From NCBI GenBank assembly GCA_937949945.1, contig CALFEQ010000078.1, forward strand, positions 1 through 17,025: a stretch of 17,025 bases of DNA. Direction: 5' to 3'. The notes below the pieces were generated by a model. That model had not been told where the DNA came from and searched no databases. It saw only the letters and a list, made by a program, of their open reading frames with translations. A program made the position numbers and the translations under genes. Positions 10,525 to 16,204 of the stretch are shown piece by piece. The stretch is from an uncultured Myxococcales bacterium. Lineage in GTDB: Bacteria; Myxococcota_A; Polyangia; Polyangiales; Polyangiaceae. The number at the start of each line of letters is the position of its first letter. The first letter of the stretch is position 1.

Positions 10525-10997
10525 TTCTGCGCCCACTGACGGATCACCTCGACCACGGGATCCTCGGGAGAAAAGATCTGACGCGGGTGATTCTTCCCGG
10601 TCGCGCGGAGGAACAACGGCGCCGTCGCGACGTCGCGGCTCATCACGAGCGAGACGGCCTGCAAGTTCGCCTGCGCAGGGCTGCCGGCGCCGAGCTGGGC
10701 GCGGTTGCGAGGACGATCGCCGTCGCAGTCGATCGGTGCGTGATCGGTGATGGCCATGCCGCTCACGGCGCTCGCGTTGAAATGGCAACCGTTGGGAGGA
10801 TCGCCTGCCGCAGGATCGCCCGGACCACACCTCTTCGCGAAGAGGACCTCCGGCTCGACGCGGCAGAAGAAGAAGTCCGCGTCGTACTGCTCGTCGGGCA
10901 CCACGAAGTTCGGCCCGGGGTCGATCGTCGTGCACCCCGCGGCGCCGAGGAGCAGCGCAGAGGCGGTGAAGCGTCGCGCGGCCGCGAAGCTGAGCAC
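10521..10997 (-). CDS. Cys-rich lipoprotein with cytochrome-like C-terminal pattern
   Basis: This 158-residue protein has a signal peptide (LSFAAARRFTASALLLGAAGC) with lipidated C22. The mature part has C45, C57, C71 and C91. The segment KRCGPGDPAAGDPPNGCHF has a Cys, 13 residues, then Cys-His, and the C-terminus HPRQIFSPEDPVVEVIRQW resembles the end of heme-less or variant cytochrome c-like domains found in myxobacterial and planctomycete lipoproteins. No canonical CXXCH is present, so heme binding is unproven and disulfides are equally likely. The GTG at 10995-10997 was chosen because it starts the signal peptide; longer in-frame starts upstream add Arg/Gly-rich sequence unlike a signal. 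It is the first gene of the four-gene minus-strand operon, overlapping the next by 4 bp. Confidence 0.75.
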   Translation of the reverse strand: MLSFAAARRFTASALLLGAAGCTTIDPGPNFVVPDEQYDADFFFCRVEPEVLFAKRCGPGDPAAGDPPNGCHFNASAVSGMAITDHAPIDCDGDRPRNRAQLGAGSPAQANLQAVSLVMSRDVATAPLFLRATGKNHPRQIFSPEDPVVEVIRQWAQK

Positions 10998-11150
10998 CGG
11001 CCGACGATAAACGGCCCGACGCGATGGTGTCCATTCCGTCCCTCCGGTCGAAGCAGCGCGGGCTCGCTGTCCGGCCCCGACGCTCGGCCCGTGTGTGCGG
11101 GCGCCCACGCCCCGCGGGCGGAGCGACGCGTCAACGATGACCGCACCCAC

Positions 11151-11165
11151 GGACGTCGGACGTCC
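11151..11165. promoter_or_regulatory. 15-bp palindrome, candidate operator
   Basis: GGACGTC and GACGTCC are perfect complements around one central G. It lies 154 bp upstream of the proposed start of the minus-strand lipoprotein operon. Odd-length perfect palindromes of this kind suit a dimeric regulator, but the regulator is unknown. Confidence 0.35.
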
Positions 11166-11274
11166 TGGAGACGCGAAGCACCGAGAATCACTTTCGTTCG
11201 TCGGGTCGCGCGCTTAGGCCCGCGGATGGAACGTTCCGTGCCAACCGGGGCTCCGGTGCGGCGACCGTTTGCGC

Positions 11275-11304
11275 TTGATCTGCTGAGGTCGGTGCCGATA
11301 GAAG
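11275..11304 (+). promoter_or_regulatory. weak candidate promoter for the 62-residue protein
   Basis: TTGATC (11275-11280) and TAGAAG (11299-11304) are 18 bp apart, each matching four of six consensus positions. The predicted start would leave a leader of about 75 nt before the ATG at 11385, with the palindromic TACATGTA in the leader. Evidence is positional and weak. Confidence 0.22.
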
Positions 11305-11384
11305 TTTCACCCGTCCCGAGAAATGTCGTAGCTTACCTTACATGTAGGGTGCAGCTGGCCCTCAGCCCCCTCGGAGAGTAAGGA

Positions 11385-11573
11385 ATGAAGCTCACCCCCT
11401 GGTACCTTGCAGCGCTCGCCCCCATCGCCATTGCCGGATGCTCGGGCGCGTTGATGGGCCATGTCGCCGTCCTCGCCGTCACGATCGGAATCTTCGTCGG
11501 GACCCTGTCTCTCGGGCGCGCCCATGCGCACTCGCCGCCCCCGGACGTCGCGAGCCAGATCGACAAGGCCTGA
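11385..11573 (+). CDS. small membrane or lipoprotein, unknown
   Basis: A 62-residue product that I do not recognise. Residues 5-17 form a first hydrophobic stretch ending at IAGC (16-19), which fits a lipobox with C19, and residues 26-43 (HVAVLAVTIGIFVGTLSL) form a second, likely transmembrane. The tail HAHSPPPDVASQIDKA is polar. It could be a two-helix membrane protein or a lipoprotein whose mature part re-enters the membrane. The ATG follows GGAGAGTAAGG, a good ribosome site. GC-ending codons dominate as in neighbouring genes. It precedes the Ser/Pro-rich lipoprotein by 37 bp, so the two may share a transcript. Confidence 0.6.
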   Translation: MKLTPWYLAALAPIAIAGCSGALMGHVAVLAVTIGIFVGTLSLGRAHAHSPPPDVASQIDKA

Positions 11574-11579
11574 GCTTCG

Positions 11580-11611
11580 TCAGCGGGGAGGCACACCTCG
11601 GTCTCCGCTGA
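11580..11611 (+). promoter_or_regulatory. hairpin overlapping the next start codon
   Basis: TCAGCGG (11580-11586) pairs with CCGCTGA (11605-11611), and inside it GAGG (11588-11591) pairs with CCTC (11596-11599). The A of the ATG at 11611 lies in the stem, so the structure could restrict ribosome access or act as a partial terminator after the 62-residue gene. There is no T-run. Confidence 0.35.
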
Positions 11612-11934
11612 TGAAACGCTTCTTTTCGCTGCTACCCCTCGCGGCCATCGCCGTCTTCGTCGCCGTCGGGTGCGACAGCCCGGGCTTCCGGACGCGATCC
11701 CGCCAACCCAGCCGGCCGACCACGACGAGCGAACCGCAGCCGCATCGCTCGAGGCCGGCGCAGACCGGACGCGGGACGACGTCGCGCCCTTCCTCGTCGT
11801 CGTCTTCGTCGCGCCCGGCCCCTTCGCCCACGCCCAAGTCGACGGCGCCCGCCGCTCCGTCCTACAACCCGGCGCCGTCGCCGAACCCGTTGCCGCCGCC
11901 GCCGCCGCCACCTCTCGGCGCGAAGACCTCGTGA
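11611..11934 (+). CDS. Ser/Pro-rich lipoprotein, unknown
   Basis: The 107-residue reading has a good lipoprotein signal: MKRFFSLLPLAAIAVFVAVG followed by C21. The mature part is low-complexity, rich in Ser, Pro, Arg and Thr, with a run of seven Ser and a polyproline stretch near the end (PLPPPPPPPL), typical of a cell-wall-spanning linker without a folded domain. From about 11670 a second plus frame is also open, to 12053, and has a comparable share of G/C-ending codons and a more ordinary amino-acid mix. The true coding frame after the signal peptide is therefore not certain, and a frameshift near 11670-11690 is possible. The lipobox and start favour this reading. No strong ribosome site is visible. 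Confidence 0.5.
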   Translation: MKRFFSLLPLAAIAVFVAVGCDSPGFRTRSRQPSRPTTTSEPQPHRSRPAQTGRGTTSRPSSSSSSSRPAPSPTPKSTAPAAPSYNPAPSPNPLPPPPPPPLGAKTS

Positions 11935-12035
11935 GCGGCGGCCGCCCGAGCGAGCCAGGTCGAGCGCCGGAGCTCGACCGCGCCGACGTGCTGTGCGACG
12001 CCGACGTCGTTGGGGTATCGTGCAGTCCCCTTCAT

Positions 12036-12041
12036 AGGAGG
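12036..12041 (+). promoter_or_regulatory. perfect ribosome binding site that fixes a TTG start
   Basis: AGGAGG at 12036-12041 is a full anti-Shine-Dalgarno match, 8 nt before TTG at 12050-12052. It supports the rare TTG as the start of the RelA/SpoT-like gene; no ATG or GTG lies nearby in frame. Confidence 0.75.
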
Positions 12042-12049
12042 ACTGACGA

Positions 12050-13261
12050 TTGACGACGCAGAACGGTCTCAAGGCGCTCGAGGAGTTCACCCTCGCCGAC
12101 CTCGAGGCTGTGCGGCTCGTCCTCCGCGGTGACTCGATCATCGACTGGCACCGGCTCAACTTCGCCGACGAGAACGAGATCCGGGAGTTCTTGATCGCGC
12201 AGGAGCTGCATCCGGACGAGCCCGCGGACCGGGCTCGCATGAACACGATCAAGACCGAGGCGATCAGCTACCTGCGCCGGCACTTCGAGTACCCGATCCC
12301 GAAGCCCGTCGAGCAGGCGAGCATCGAAGAGCTCTTCATGCTCGCCACCGGGCGCGGCCATCGGCAGACGTGCGCGTGCACGATCCTGAAGTGCATGCAC
12401 ATCATCCATCACCTGGACGGACGCGAGCTGCTCTTCATGCTGCCGATGTCCGACCAGGAGATCTTCCACCTCGTCGAGGAGAAGGTCTATCGCGTGATCG
12501 GCAGCATGCTCGCCGAGGGCTTCCCGATCACCGAGTTCGTGGGAGGCCGGAAGAACAAGGACTCGCTCTACACGAAGCTCCTCTCGAAGCGCGACGCGGT
12601 CTCCGCCCAGATCTTCGACAAGCTGCGCTTCCGCATCGTCACGCGCGAGCGCGACGACATCTTCCCCATCATCCAGTACCTGACGAAGAAGCTCTTCCCG
12701 TTCAACTACGTCATCCCGGCGCAGAGCATCAATTCGATCTTCCACTTCAAGCACTACTGCGAGCAGAACGCGCACCTCAGGAAGTTCCTGAGCGAGATGC
12801 AGGCCGGCGCGGATCAGGACTACACGCCGACCGACAACGTCTTCACCGCCGACAACTACCGGGTCATCCACTTCGTCGTGGACATGCCCGTCCGCTTGCC
12901 GCGGAAGATCCTCGAGCGCGCGCCGTCGTCGGCGTGGTCGCTCGGACCGGTCGTGTTCGTCATCTGCGAGTTCCAGGTGATCGACCGCGAGACCGAGGCC
13001 GCGAACGAGCAGGGCGACGCCTCGCACGCCAAGTACAAGGAGCGGCAGAAGAAGGCCGTCATCCGACGCCTGCAGCTCGGCATGCGCGAGCTGAAGCCCC
13101 CGCCCACGCGCCGGACCGAAGAGCTCACGCCGCCCCCGGTGACGACCCAGCGCCGCCCGGAGCGCACGACGCCGTCCGTCCCCCCGCCGCCCCCCCGCGA
13201 CGAAAAGGAGGCGGCGAAGGAGAGCCAACGGCGCCCGAAGCCGCGCTCGGGGAGGCACTGA
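12050..13261 (+). CDS. RelA/SpoT-like nucleotidyltransferase-fold protein, TIGR04552-like
   Basis: This 403-residue protein appears related to a conserved myxobacterial family that I recall as TIGR04552, with no established function. Its middle matches the (p)ppGpp synthetase fold. GGRKNKDSLYTKL (165-177) parallels the R-x-K...S-I..K motif, IFDKLRFRIV (188-197) matches LFDVRAVRIV of RelA with D190 as the metal Asp, NYRVIHFVV (269-277) matches GYQSIHTVV, CEFQV (306-310) matches VEIQI with E307 as the catalytic Glu, and GDASHAKYKE (322-331) matches GVAAHWKYKE. The RXKD/EXDD loop is absent and about 35 residues are inserted there (220-260). N-terminal 160 residues are helical and unassigned; the tail (350-403) is Pro/Arg-rich. 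HD, TGS and ACT domains are absent. Activity is inferred, not shown. gmk lies 3 kb downstream. Confidence 0.85.
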   Translation: MTTQNGLKALEEFTLADLEAVRLVLRGDSIIDWHRLNFADENEIREFLIAQELHPDEPADRARMNTIKTEAISYLRRHFEYPIPKPVEQASIEELFMLATGRGHRQTCACTILKCMHIIHHLDGRELLFMLPMSDQEIFHLVEEKVYRVIGSMLAEGFPITEFVGGRKNKDSLYTKLLSKRDAVSAQIFDKLRFRIVTRERDDIFPIIQYLTKKLFPFNYVIPAQSINSIFHFKHYCEQNAHLRKFLSEMQAGADQDYTPTDNVFTADNYRVIHFVVDMPVRLPRKILERAPSSAWSLGPVVFVICEFQVIDRETEAANEQGDASHAKYKERQKKAVIRRLQLGMRELKPPPTRRTEELTPPPVTTQRRPERTTPSVPPPPPRDEKEAAKESQRRPKPRSGRH

Positions 13262-13266
13262 GCCAA

Positions 13267-13279
13267 GAGGCTCCAGGCC
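13267..13279 (+). repeat. heptamer repeat block D, short copy
   Basis: GAGGCTCCAGGCC lies 5 bp after the stop of the RelA/SpoT-like gene, in the same orientation relative to the gene as block A. It faces block E across the convergent gap. Confidence 0.55.
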
Positions 13280-13368
13280 ATGCTCGCAGAGGTCCTCGGC
13301 GGTCGTCCGGTCCGAGTCCGCCTCGACCTCCAGGATTCGCTCGCAGCTACGCCCCCGCGAATGTCTCG

Positions 13369-13391
13369 GCGCTGCGAACGACTCGCAGCGC
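13369..13391. terminator. perfect 9-bp hairpin in convergent gap
   Basis: GCGCTGCGA (13369-13377) and TCGCAGCGC (13383-13391) pair perfectly around ACGAC. It is in the gap between two convergent genes and probably ends or protects both transcripts. Only a weak T-cluster follows (13398-13403). Confidence 0.5.
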
Positions 13392-13407
13392 GCAGGCCTC
13401 TTTCGCC

Positions 13408-13435
13408 GAGGACCGAGGACTGAGGACTGAGGACT
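13408..13435 (-). repeat. GAGGACT tandem heptamer, four copies
   Basis: Four adjacent 7-bp units read GAGGACC, GAGGACT, GAGGACT, GAGGACT. It is a second heptamer type, 9 bp from the GGAGCC array at 13445. A single degenerate copy of each type also occurs at 16167-16188. Confidence 0.85.
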
Positions 13436-13444
13436 TACTCGCCC

Positions 13445-13472
13445 GGAGCCTGGAGCCCGGAGCCCGGAGCCT
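13445..13472 (-). repeat. GGAGCCT tandem heptamer block E, four copies
   Basis: Four adjacent units read GGAGCCT, GGAGCCC, GGAGCCC, GGAGCCT. The block ends 4 bp from the stop of the minus-strand zinc-ribbon gene, with the same gene-relative orientation as blocks A, C and D. Confidence 0.85.
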
Positions 13473-13476
13473 CCCC

Positions 13477-14427
13477 TCAGTACGGATCCCTCAAGAACCG
13501 GATGATCACCGGCAGGAAGAACAGGAAGCTCGCGATCGCGAGGCCGGCGCACGTGAGGATGAGGCCGAGCGCGAAGCTCTTCGGATCGTGCGTCCGGAGG
13601 GCGCGCTCGTAGAGCGGGACGTCGGGTGAGCGCTTCCTCCGGAGCGATGCGAGATCCTGGCGGAGCTCGAGCTGACGCAACAGGACCTTCATCGCGTAGG
13701 CGGGTGTCTCCCAGAGCTTGTCGGGCGGCGCCGGATAGCGCGCGATGAGCGCGGCCGGGTCCGGTGGCTGGCGCGGCGTGGGGGCCGCAGGCGTCGGCGC
13801 AGGTTGGCTCGGCGCGGGCTGGCTCGGCGCGGGCTGGCTCGGCACGGGCTGGCTCGACGGCGCTGCCGCGAAGGCGGGATGGCTCGCCGGAGGCTGCGCG
13901 GCGTGCGCGGCGAAGGCGGGATGGCTCGCCGGAGGCTGCGCGGCGAAGGCGGGATGGCTCGCCGGAGGCTGCGCCGCGGCGGGCATGGAGGGCGCGCTCG
14001 GAGCCGCCGGCAGCGACGGGTTGCTCGGCGGTGGGTTCGGCAGAGCGAGGTCGGGGACGGCGGGGATGGCCGGTGGCGGCCCCGCGGGGACGCCGGAGGT
14101 CGTCGGTGCGGGCGCCGCACGCTTCGCTGCCTCGTGCGCGGGCAAGTCGAGCTCGAGCGAGCCTGCAGGGACGTCGTCCGCGAACGGGTCGTCGTCGTCG
14201 AGGGACAGGCCGCCGCCCGCATACGCGCTCGGCCCGGCATGGCTCCCGATCGAGCCTCCGCGCGACAGCTCGAGGTCGCCGCCGAAGTCGTCGTCTCCAA
14301 AGGCGCTGTCGAGGGTCCGGCCGCCGCCCATCTGGAGTGCGGCGTGCTCGCTCGCCCGGCGGCCGCACGCCGGACACGGCGCGTTCGGATCCCTGACGGA
14401 GGCCTTGCAGAAGGGGCAGACGTTCAT
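13477..14427 (-). CDS. zinc-ribbon, Pro/Ala-rich, C-tail-anchored membrane protein
   Basis: The 316-residue protein starts with a zinc ribbon: MNVCPFCK and CPACG put Cys at residues 4, 7, 18 and 21. A Gly/Asp-rich region (about 30-90) with acidic LDDDDPF follows, then about 130 residues of Pro/Ala/Ser-rich sequence holding three AAQPPASHPAF units and four PSQPA units. A Leu-rich helical part (about 230-280) precedes one transmembrane helix (FALGLILTCAGLAIASFLFFLPVI, near 288-311) and a short RFLRDPY tail. This pattern, a cytosolic zinc ribbon held to the membrane by a long disordered linker, is common in myxobacteria and has no settled function. The ATG at 14427 was chosen since it begins the zinc ribbon; a GTG-type start nine codons upstream adds no conserved sequence. 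A perfect palindrome sits just upstream. Confidence 0.87.
   Translation of the reverse strand: MNVCPFCKASVRDPNAPCPACGRRASEHAALQMGGGRTLDSAFGDDDFGGDLELSRGGSIGSHAGPSAYAGGGLSLDDDDPFADDVPAGSLELDLPAHEAAKRAAPAPTTSGVPAGPPPAIPAVPDLALPNPPPSNPSLPAAPSAPSMPAAAQPPASHPAFAAQPPASHPAFAAHAAQPPASHPAFAAAPSSQPVPSQPAPSQPAPSQPAPTPAAPTPRQPPDPAALIARYPAPPDKLWETPAYAMKVLLRQLELRQDLASLRRKRSPDVPLYERALRTHDPKSFALGLILTCAGLAIASFLFFLPVIIRFLRDPY
13806..13979 (-). repeat. in-frame tandem repeats of the Pro-rich linker
   Basis: A 15-bp unit GGCTCGGCGCGGGCT is repeated three times from 13806 to 13850 with a partial fourth copy, encoding PSQPA. A second unit with AAGGCGGGATGGCTCG recurs at about 13871, 13913 and 13946, spaced 42 and 33 bp, encoding the QPPASHPAF units. 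All spacings are multiples of three, so the frame is kept and linker length may vary between strains. Confidence 0.85.
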
Positions 14428-14433
14428 GCGCCG

Positions 14434-14450
14434 CAGGGCTCCGAGCCCTG
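14434..14450. promoter_or_regulatory. perfect 17-bp palindrome before the zinc-ribbon gene
   Basis: CAGGGCTC (14434-14441) and GAGCCCTG (14443-14450) are exact complements around one C. It starts 6 bp upstream of the ATG of the minus-strand zinc-ribbon gene, and its centre reads GGAG on that strand, so it overlaps the only ribosome-site-like sequence. It could be a repressor operator or a start-masking stem. Confidence 0.5.
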
Positions 14451-14567
14451 ACACCGAGGCTCGGGGCCGATCGGGAACAGACTAGCGCCGAGGCTCGAAA
14501 GCTTACGAGAAAACGTGCGCGGGGTCCCTTCGCTTTTCGCGGCTGCTAAGGTACCGTCGCGTCCCCC

Positions 14568-15080
14568 ATGCGGCTCTACGGCTCGAAGGTGTCTCCCATC
14601 GCACAGGAGGTCGTGCGCACGCTCGTGGCGTCGAAGGACATCGAGACCGAGGCGCCGCGCGAGGTGGTGGCCGACATCGAGGCCGTCCTGAGGAGCTATC
14701 TCGAGACGGAGCGCATGGTCGACGACAAGACGCGCGAGCTCCTCCAGAGGACGAATCGGAGCTCGAGCGAGTTCGGCAGGGTCCGCCAGCAGATCGCCGA
14801 GCACCACGGGATCAAGGTCGGCGACGAGGCGCTCGATTATCTGCTCGATCAGGTGGTCGAGATGCTGATGCACTCGAACCACGTCGACGAGGTATTCTCG
14901 GAGGACGTCGAGCTTCGGCGGAAGATGGCCCCGATCTTCAAGCGCCACATGGGAGTCGATGCCGACCTGGATGCGGCGGTCCGGGCCCAGCTCAAGCACG
15001 TCAAGGAAGGCACCGCACAGTGGGACATCGAGTATGCCCGCGTGCTCGAAGCCGTGAAGCGGCGTCGCGGTCTGACGTGA
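14568..15080 (+). CDS. DUF507 family protein
   Basis: The 170-residue protein begins MRLYGSKVSPIAQEVVRTL, which is the start of DUF507 proteins as I know them. It is helical, Glu/Arg/Leu-rich and has no signal or membrane segment, so it is cytosolic. Residues 1-63 and about 70-130 (RQQIAEHHGIKVGDEALDYLLDQVVEMLM followed by VFSEDVELRRKMAPIFKRHM) look like the two halves seen in longer members; many relatives are about 90 residues. No function is established. The ATG at 14568 starts the conserved motif but has no visible ribosome site; TAAGGT at 14547-14552 could be a -10 box giving a very short leader. It is followed 81 bp later by yicC, in the same direction. Confidence 0.92.
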   Translation: MRLYGSKVSPIAQEVVRTLVASKDIETEAPREVVADIEAVLRSYLETERMVDDKTRELLQRTNRSSSEFGRVRQQIAEHHGIKVGDEALDYLLDQVVEMLMHSNHVDEVFSEDVELRRKMAPIFKRHMGVDADLDAAVRAQLKHVKEGTAQWDIEYARVLEAVKRRRGLT

Positions 15081-15145
15081 GCCCTGCCCTCGCCTGCCCC
15101 CGACATGGCTCGGCCCGAGCTCGAGCCGAGCGATCGCCCCTCCCG

Positions 15146-15152
15146 AAAGGAG
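15146..15152 (+). promoter_or_regulatory. ribosome binding site that fixes the yicC start
   Basis: AAAGGAG lies 9 nt before ATG 15162. This selects the MRSMTGFG start over an in-frame ATG at 15105, which would add 19 unconserved residues. Confidence 0.75.
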
Positions 15153-15161
15153 CAGCGGGCG

Positions 15162-16064
15162 ATGCGTAGCATGACCGGTTTCGGCGTCGGCGAGGCGACG
15201 CTCGCCGGCATGAAGAAGCCCGACGGCTCGACGACCACCGACAAGGTCACGATCGAGATCCGCGCGGTGAACCACCGCTTCCTCGACGTGCGGGTACGAG
15301 CCCCGAGCCAGCTGCCCGAGCTCGCGAACGTCGTCGAGGGGCTCGCTCGCGAGCGGCTGAGCCGAGGGCGCTTCGACATCAGCGTCCGCGTGGACAGCAC
15401 CGTGCTCGGCTCTCTCGTCATCGATCGCGACCGCGCGAGGAGCGTGTTCATGGCGCTGAAGGAGCTCCGCGACGAGCTCGCGCCGGACGCCGAGGTCCCG
15501 CTCTCGCTCCTCGCCGCGGTGCCGGACCTCTTCGTTCCGTCGATCGAGCGCGAAGGCGACGCGCTGCGGGCGTCGCTCACCGCGGCGTTCGACGCCGCCC
15601 TCAAGTCGCTCGACTCGATGCGCCTGCGCGAGGGCGAGGCGCTCGCCGAGGACCTCAAACGGCGGCTCGCGACGATCCGCCGCTTGATGGAGGCCATTAC
15701 GGCGCGGGCGCCGCTCGTCGTCGAGGCGTATCGGAAGCGGCTGAAGGAGCGCGCCGAACGCCTTCGCCTCGCGTCCGACGTGGAGGTCGACCCCGGCCGT
15801 CTCGAGCAGGAGATCGCGCTCTTCGCCGACCGCATCGACGTGGCCGAGGAGCTCACCCGCCTCGAGAGCCACTCGACGCACTTCGAGGCTCTGCTCGCGA
15901 CCCCCGACTCGGTCGGCCGCCGCCTGGACTTCTTGCTCCAAGAGATGGCGCGCGAGGCGAACACCATCGGCGCCAAGAGCCAGGACGTCTCGATCGCGCA
16001 CGCCGTGGTCGAGCTGAAGGCCGAGATCGAGCGCATGCGCGAGCAGGTCCAGAACGTCGAGTGA
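15162..16064 (+). CDS. yicC: YicC family endoribonuclease
   Basis: This 300-residue protein carries the family hallmarks: N-terminal MRSMTGFG, then VTIEIRAVNHRFLDVRVR (about 27-45) and the C-terminal DUF1732 part with ELTRLESHSTHFEALL, GRRLDFLLQEMAREANTIGAKSQD and VVELKAEIERMREQVQNVE. YicC proteins from several bacteria cleave RNA, and in E. coli the protein is linked to turnover of small RNAs; this is family knowledge. The length matches the usual 290 residues. It lies directly before gmk (140-bp gap), the conserved order in many bacteria, and 81 bp after the DUF507 gene. Nothing is missing or odd in the sequence. Start is set by the AAAGGAG ribosome site. Confidence 0.96.
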   Translation: MRSMTGFGVGEATLAGMKKPDGSTTTDKVTIEIRAVNHRFLDVRVRAPSQLPELANVVEGLARERLSRGRFDISVRVDSTVLGSLVIDRDRARSVFMALKELRDELAPDAEVPLSLLAAVPDLFVPSIEREGDALRASLTAAFDAALKSLDSMRLREGEALAEDLKRRLATIRRLMEAITARAPLVVEAYRKRLKERAERLRLASDVEVDPGRLEQEIALFADRIDVAEELTRLESHSTHFEALLATPDSVGRRLDFLLQEMAREANTIGAKSQDVSIAHAVVELKAEIERMREQVQNVE

Positions 16065-16166
16065 GCGCCAAAGGCGGCTCGTGCCGGGCCGCGCGCCCGC
16101 CGTGCGCCGCCGCCCGGCCGCTGCGTAGCGCCGTGGGCACCTCGAATGGTCGCGACGGCTCACCTT

Positions 16167-16190
16167 GGAGCCCGTCGCCTCGAGGACTGA
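16167..16190. repeat. degenerate heptamer copies upstream of gmk
   Basis: GGAGCCC (16167-16173) and GAGGACTGAG (16182-16191) repeat both heptamer types of 13408-13472 with an 8-bp gap. Single copies, so chance is not excluded. Confidence 0.35.
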
Positions 16191-16192
16191 GA

Positions 16193-16198
16193 TACAAT
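16193..16198 (+). promoter_or_regulatory. gmk: -10 box placed for a leaderless gmk transcript
   Basis: TACAAT matches the -10 consensus at five of six positions in otherwise GC-rich DNA. A start six to seven nt downstream falls on the A of ATG 16205. No ribosome site precedes that ATG, which fits leaderless translation. No good -35 box is seen. Confidence 0.4.
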
Positions 16199-16204
16199 CG
16201 CCGG

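Larger units (their letters stand above)
10998..11384. other. divergent intergenic region with palindromic sites
   Basis: No gene is supported in these 387 bp. They lie between the start of the minus-strand envelope operon and a plus-strand small gene, so they should hold both promoters. Two perfect palindromes are present: a 15-bp GGACGTC-G-GACGTCC at 11151-11165 and GGAACGTTCC at 11228-11237, plus TACATGTA near 11339-11346. The 11290-11345 stretch is noticeably more AT-rich than its surroundings. Confidence 0.5.

Noticed and set aside
11395..11412. Sigma-54 promoter TGGTACCTTGCA
   Set aside because: The GG-GC spacing is too short for a sigma-54 site and it lies inside a coding sequence.
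13408..13472. CRISPR-like array
   Set aside because: Units are 7 bp and adjacent, without spacers; no cas genes are present.
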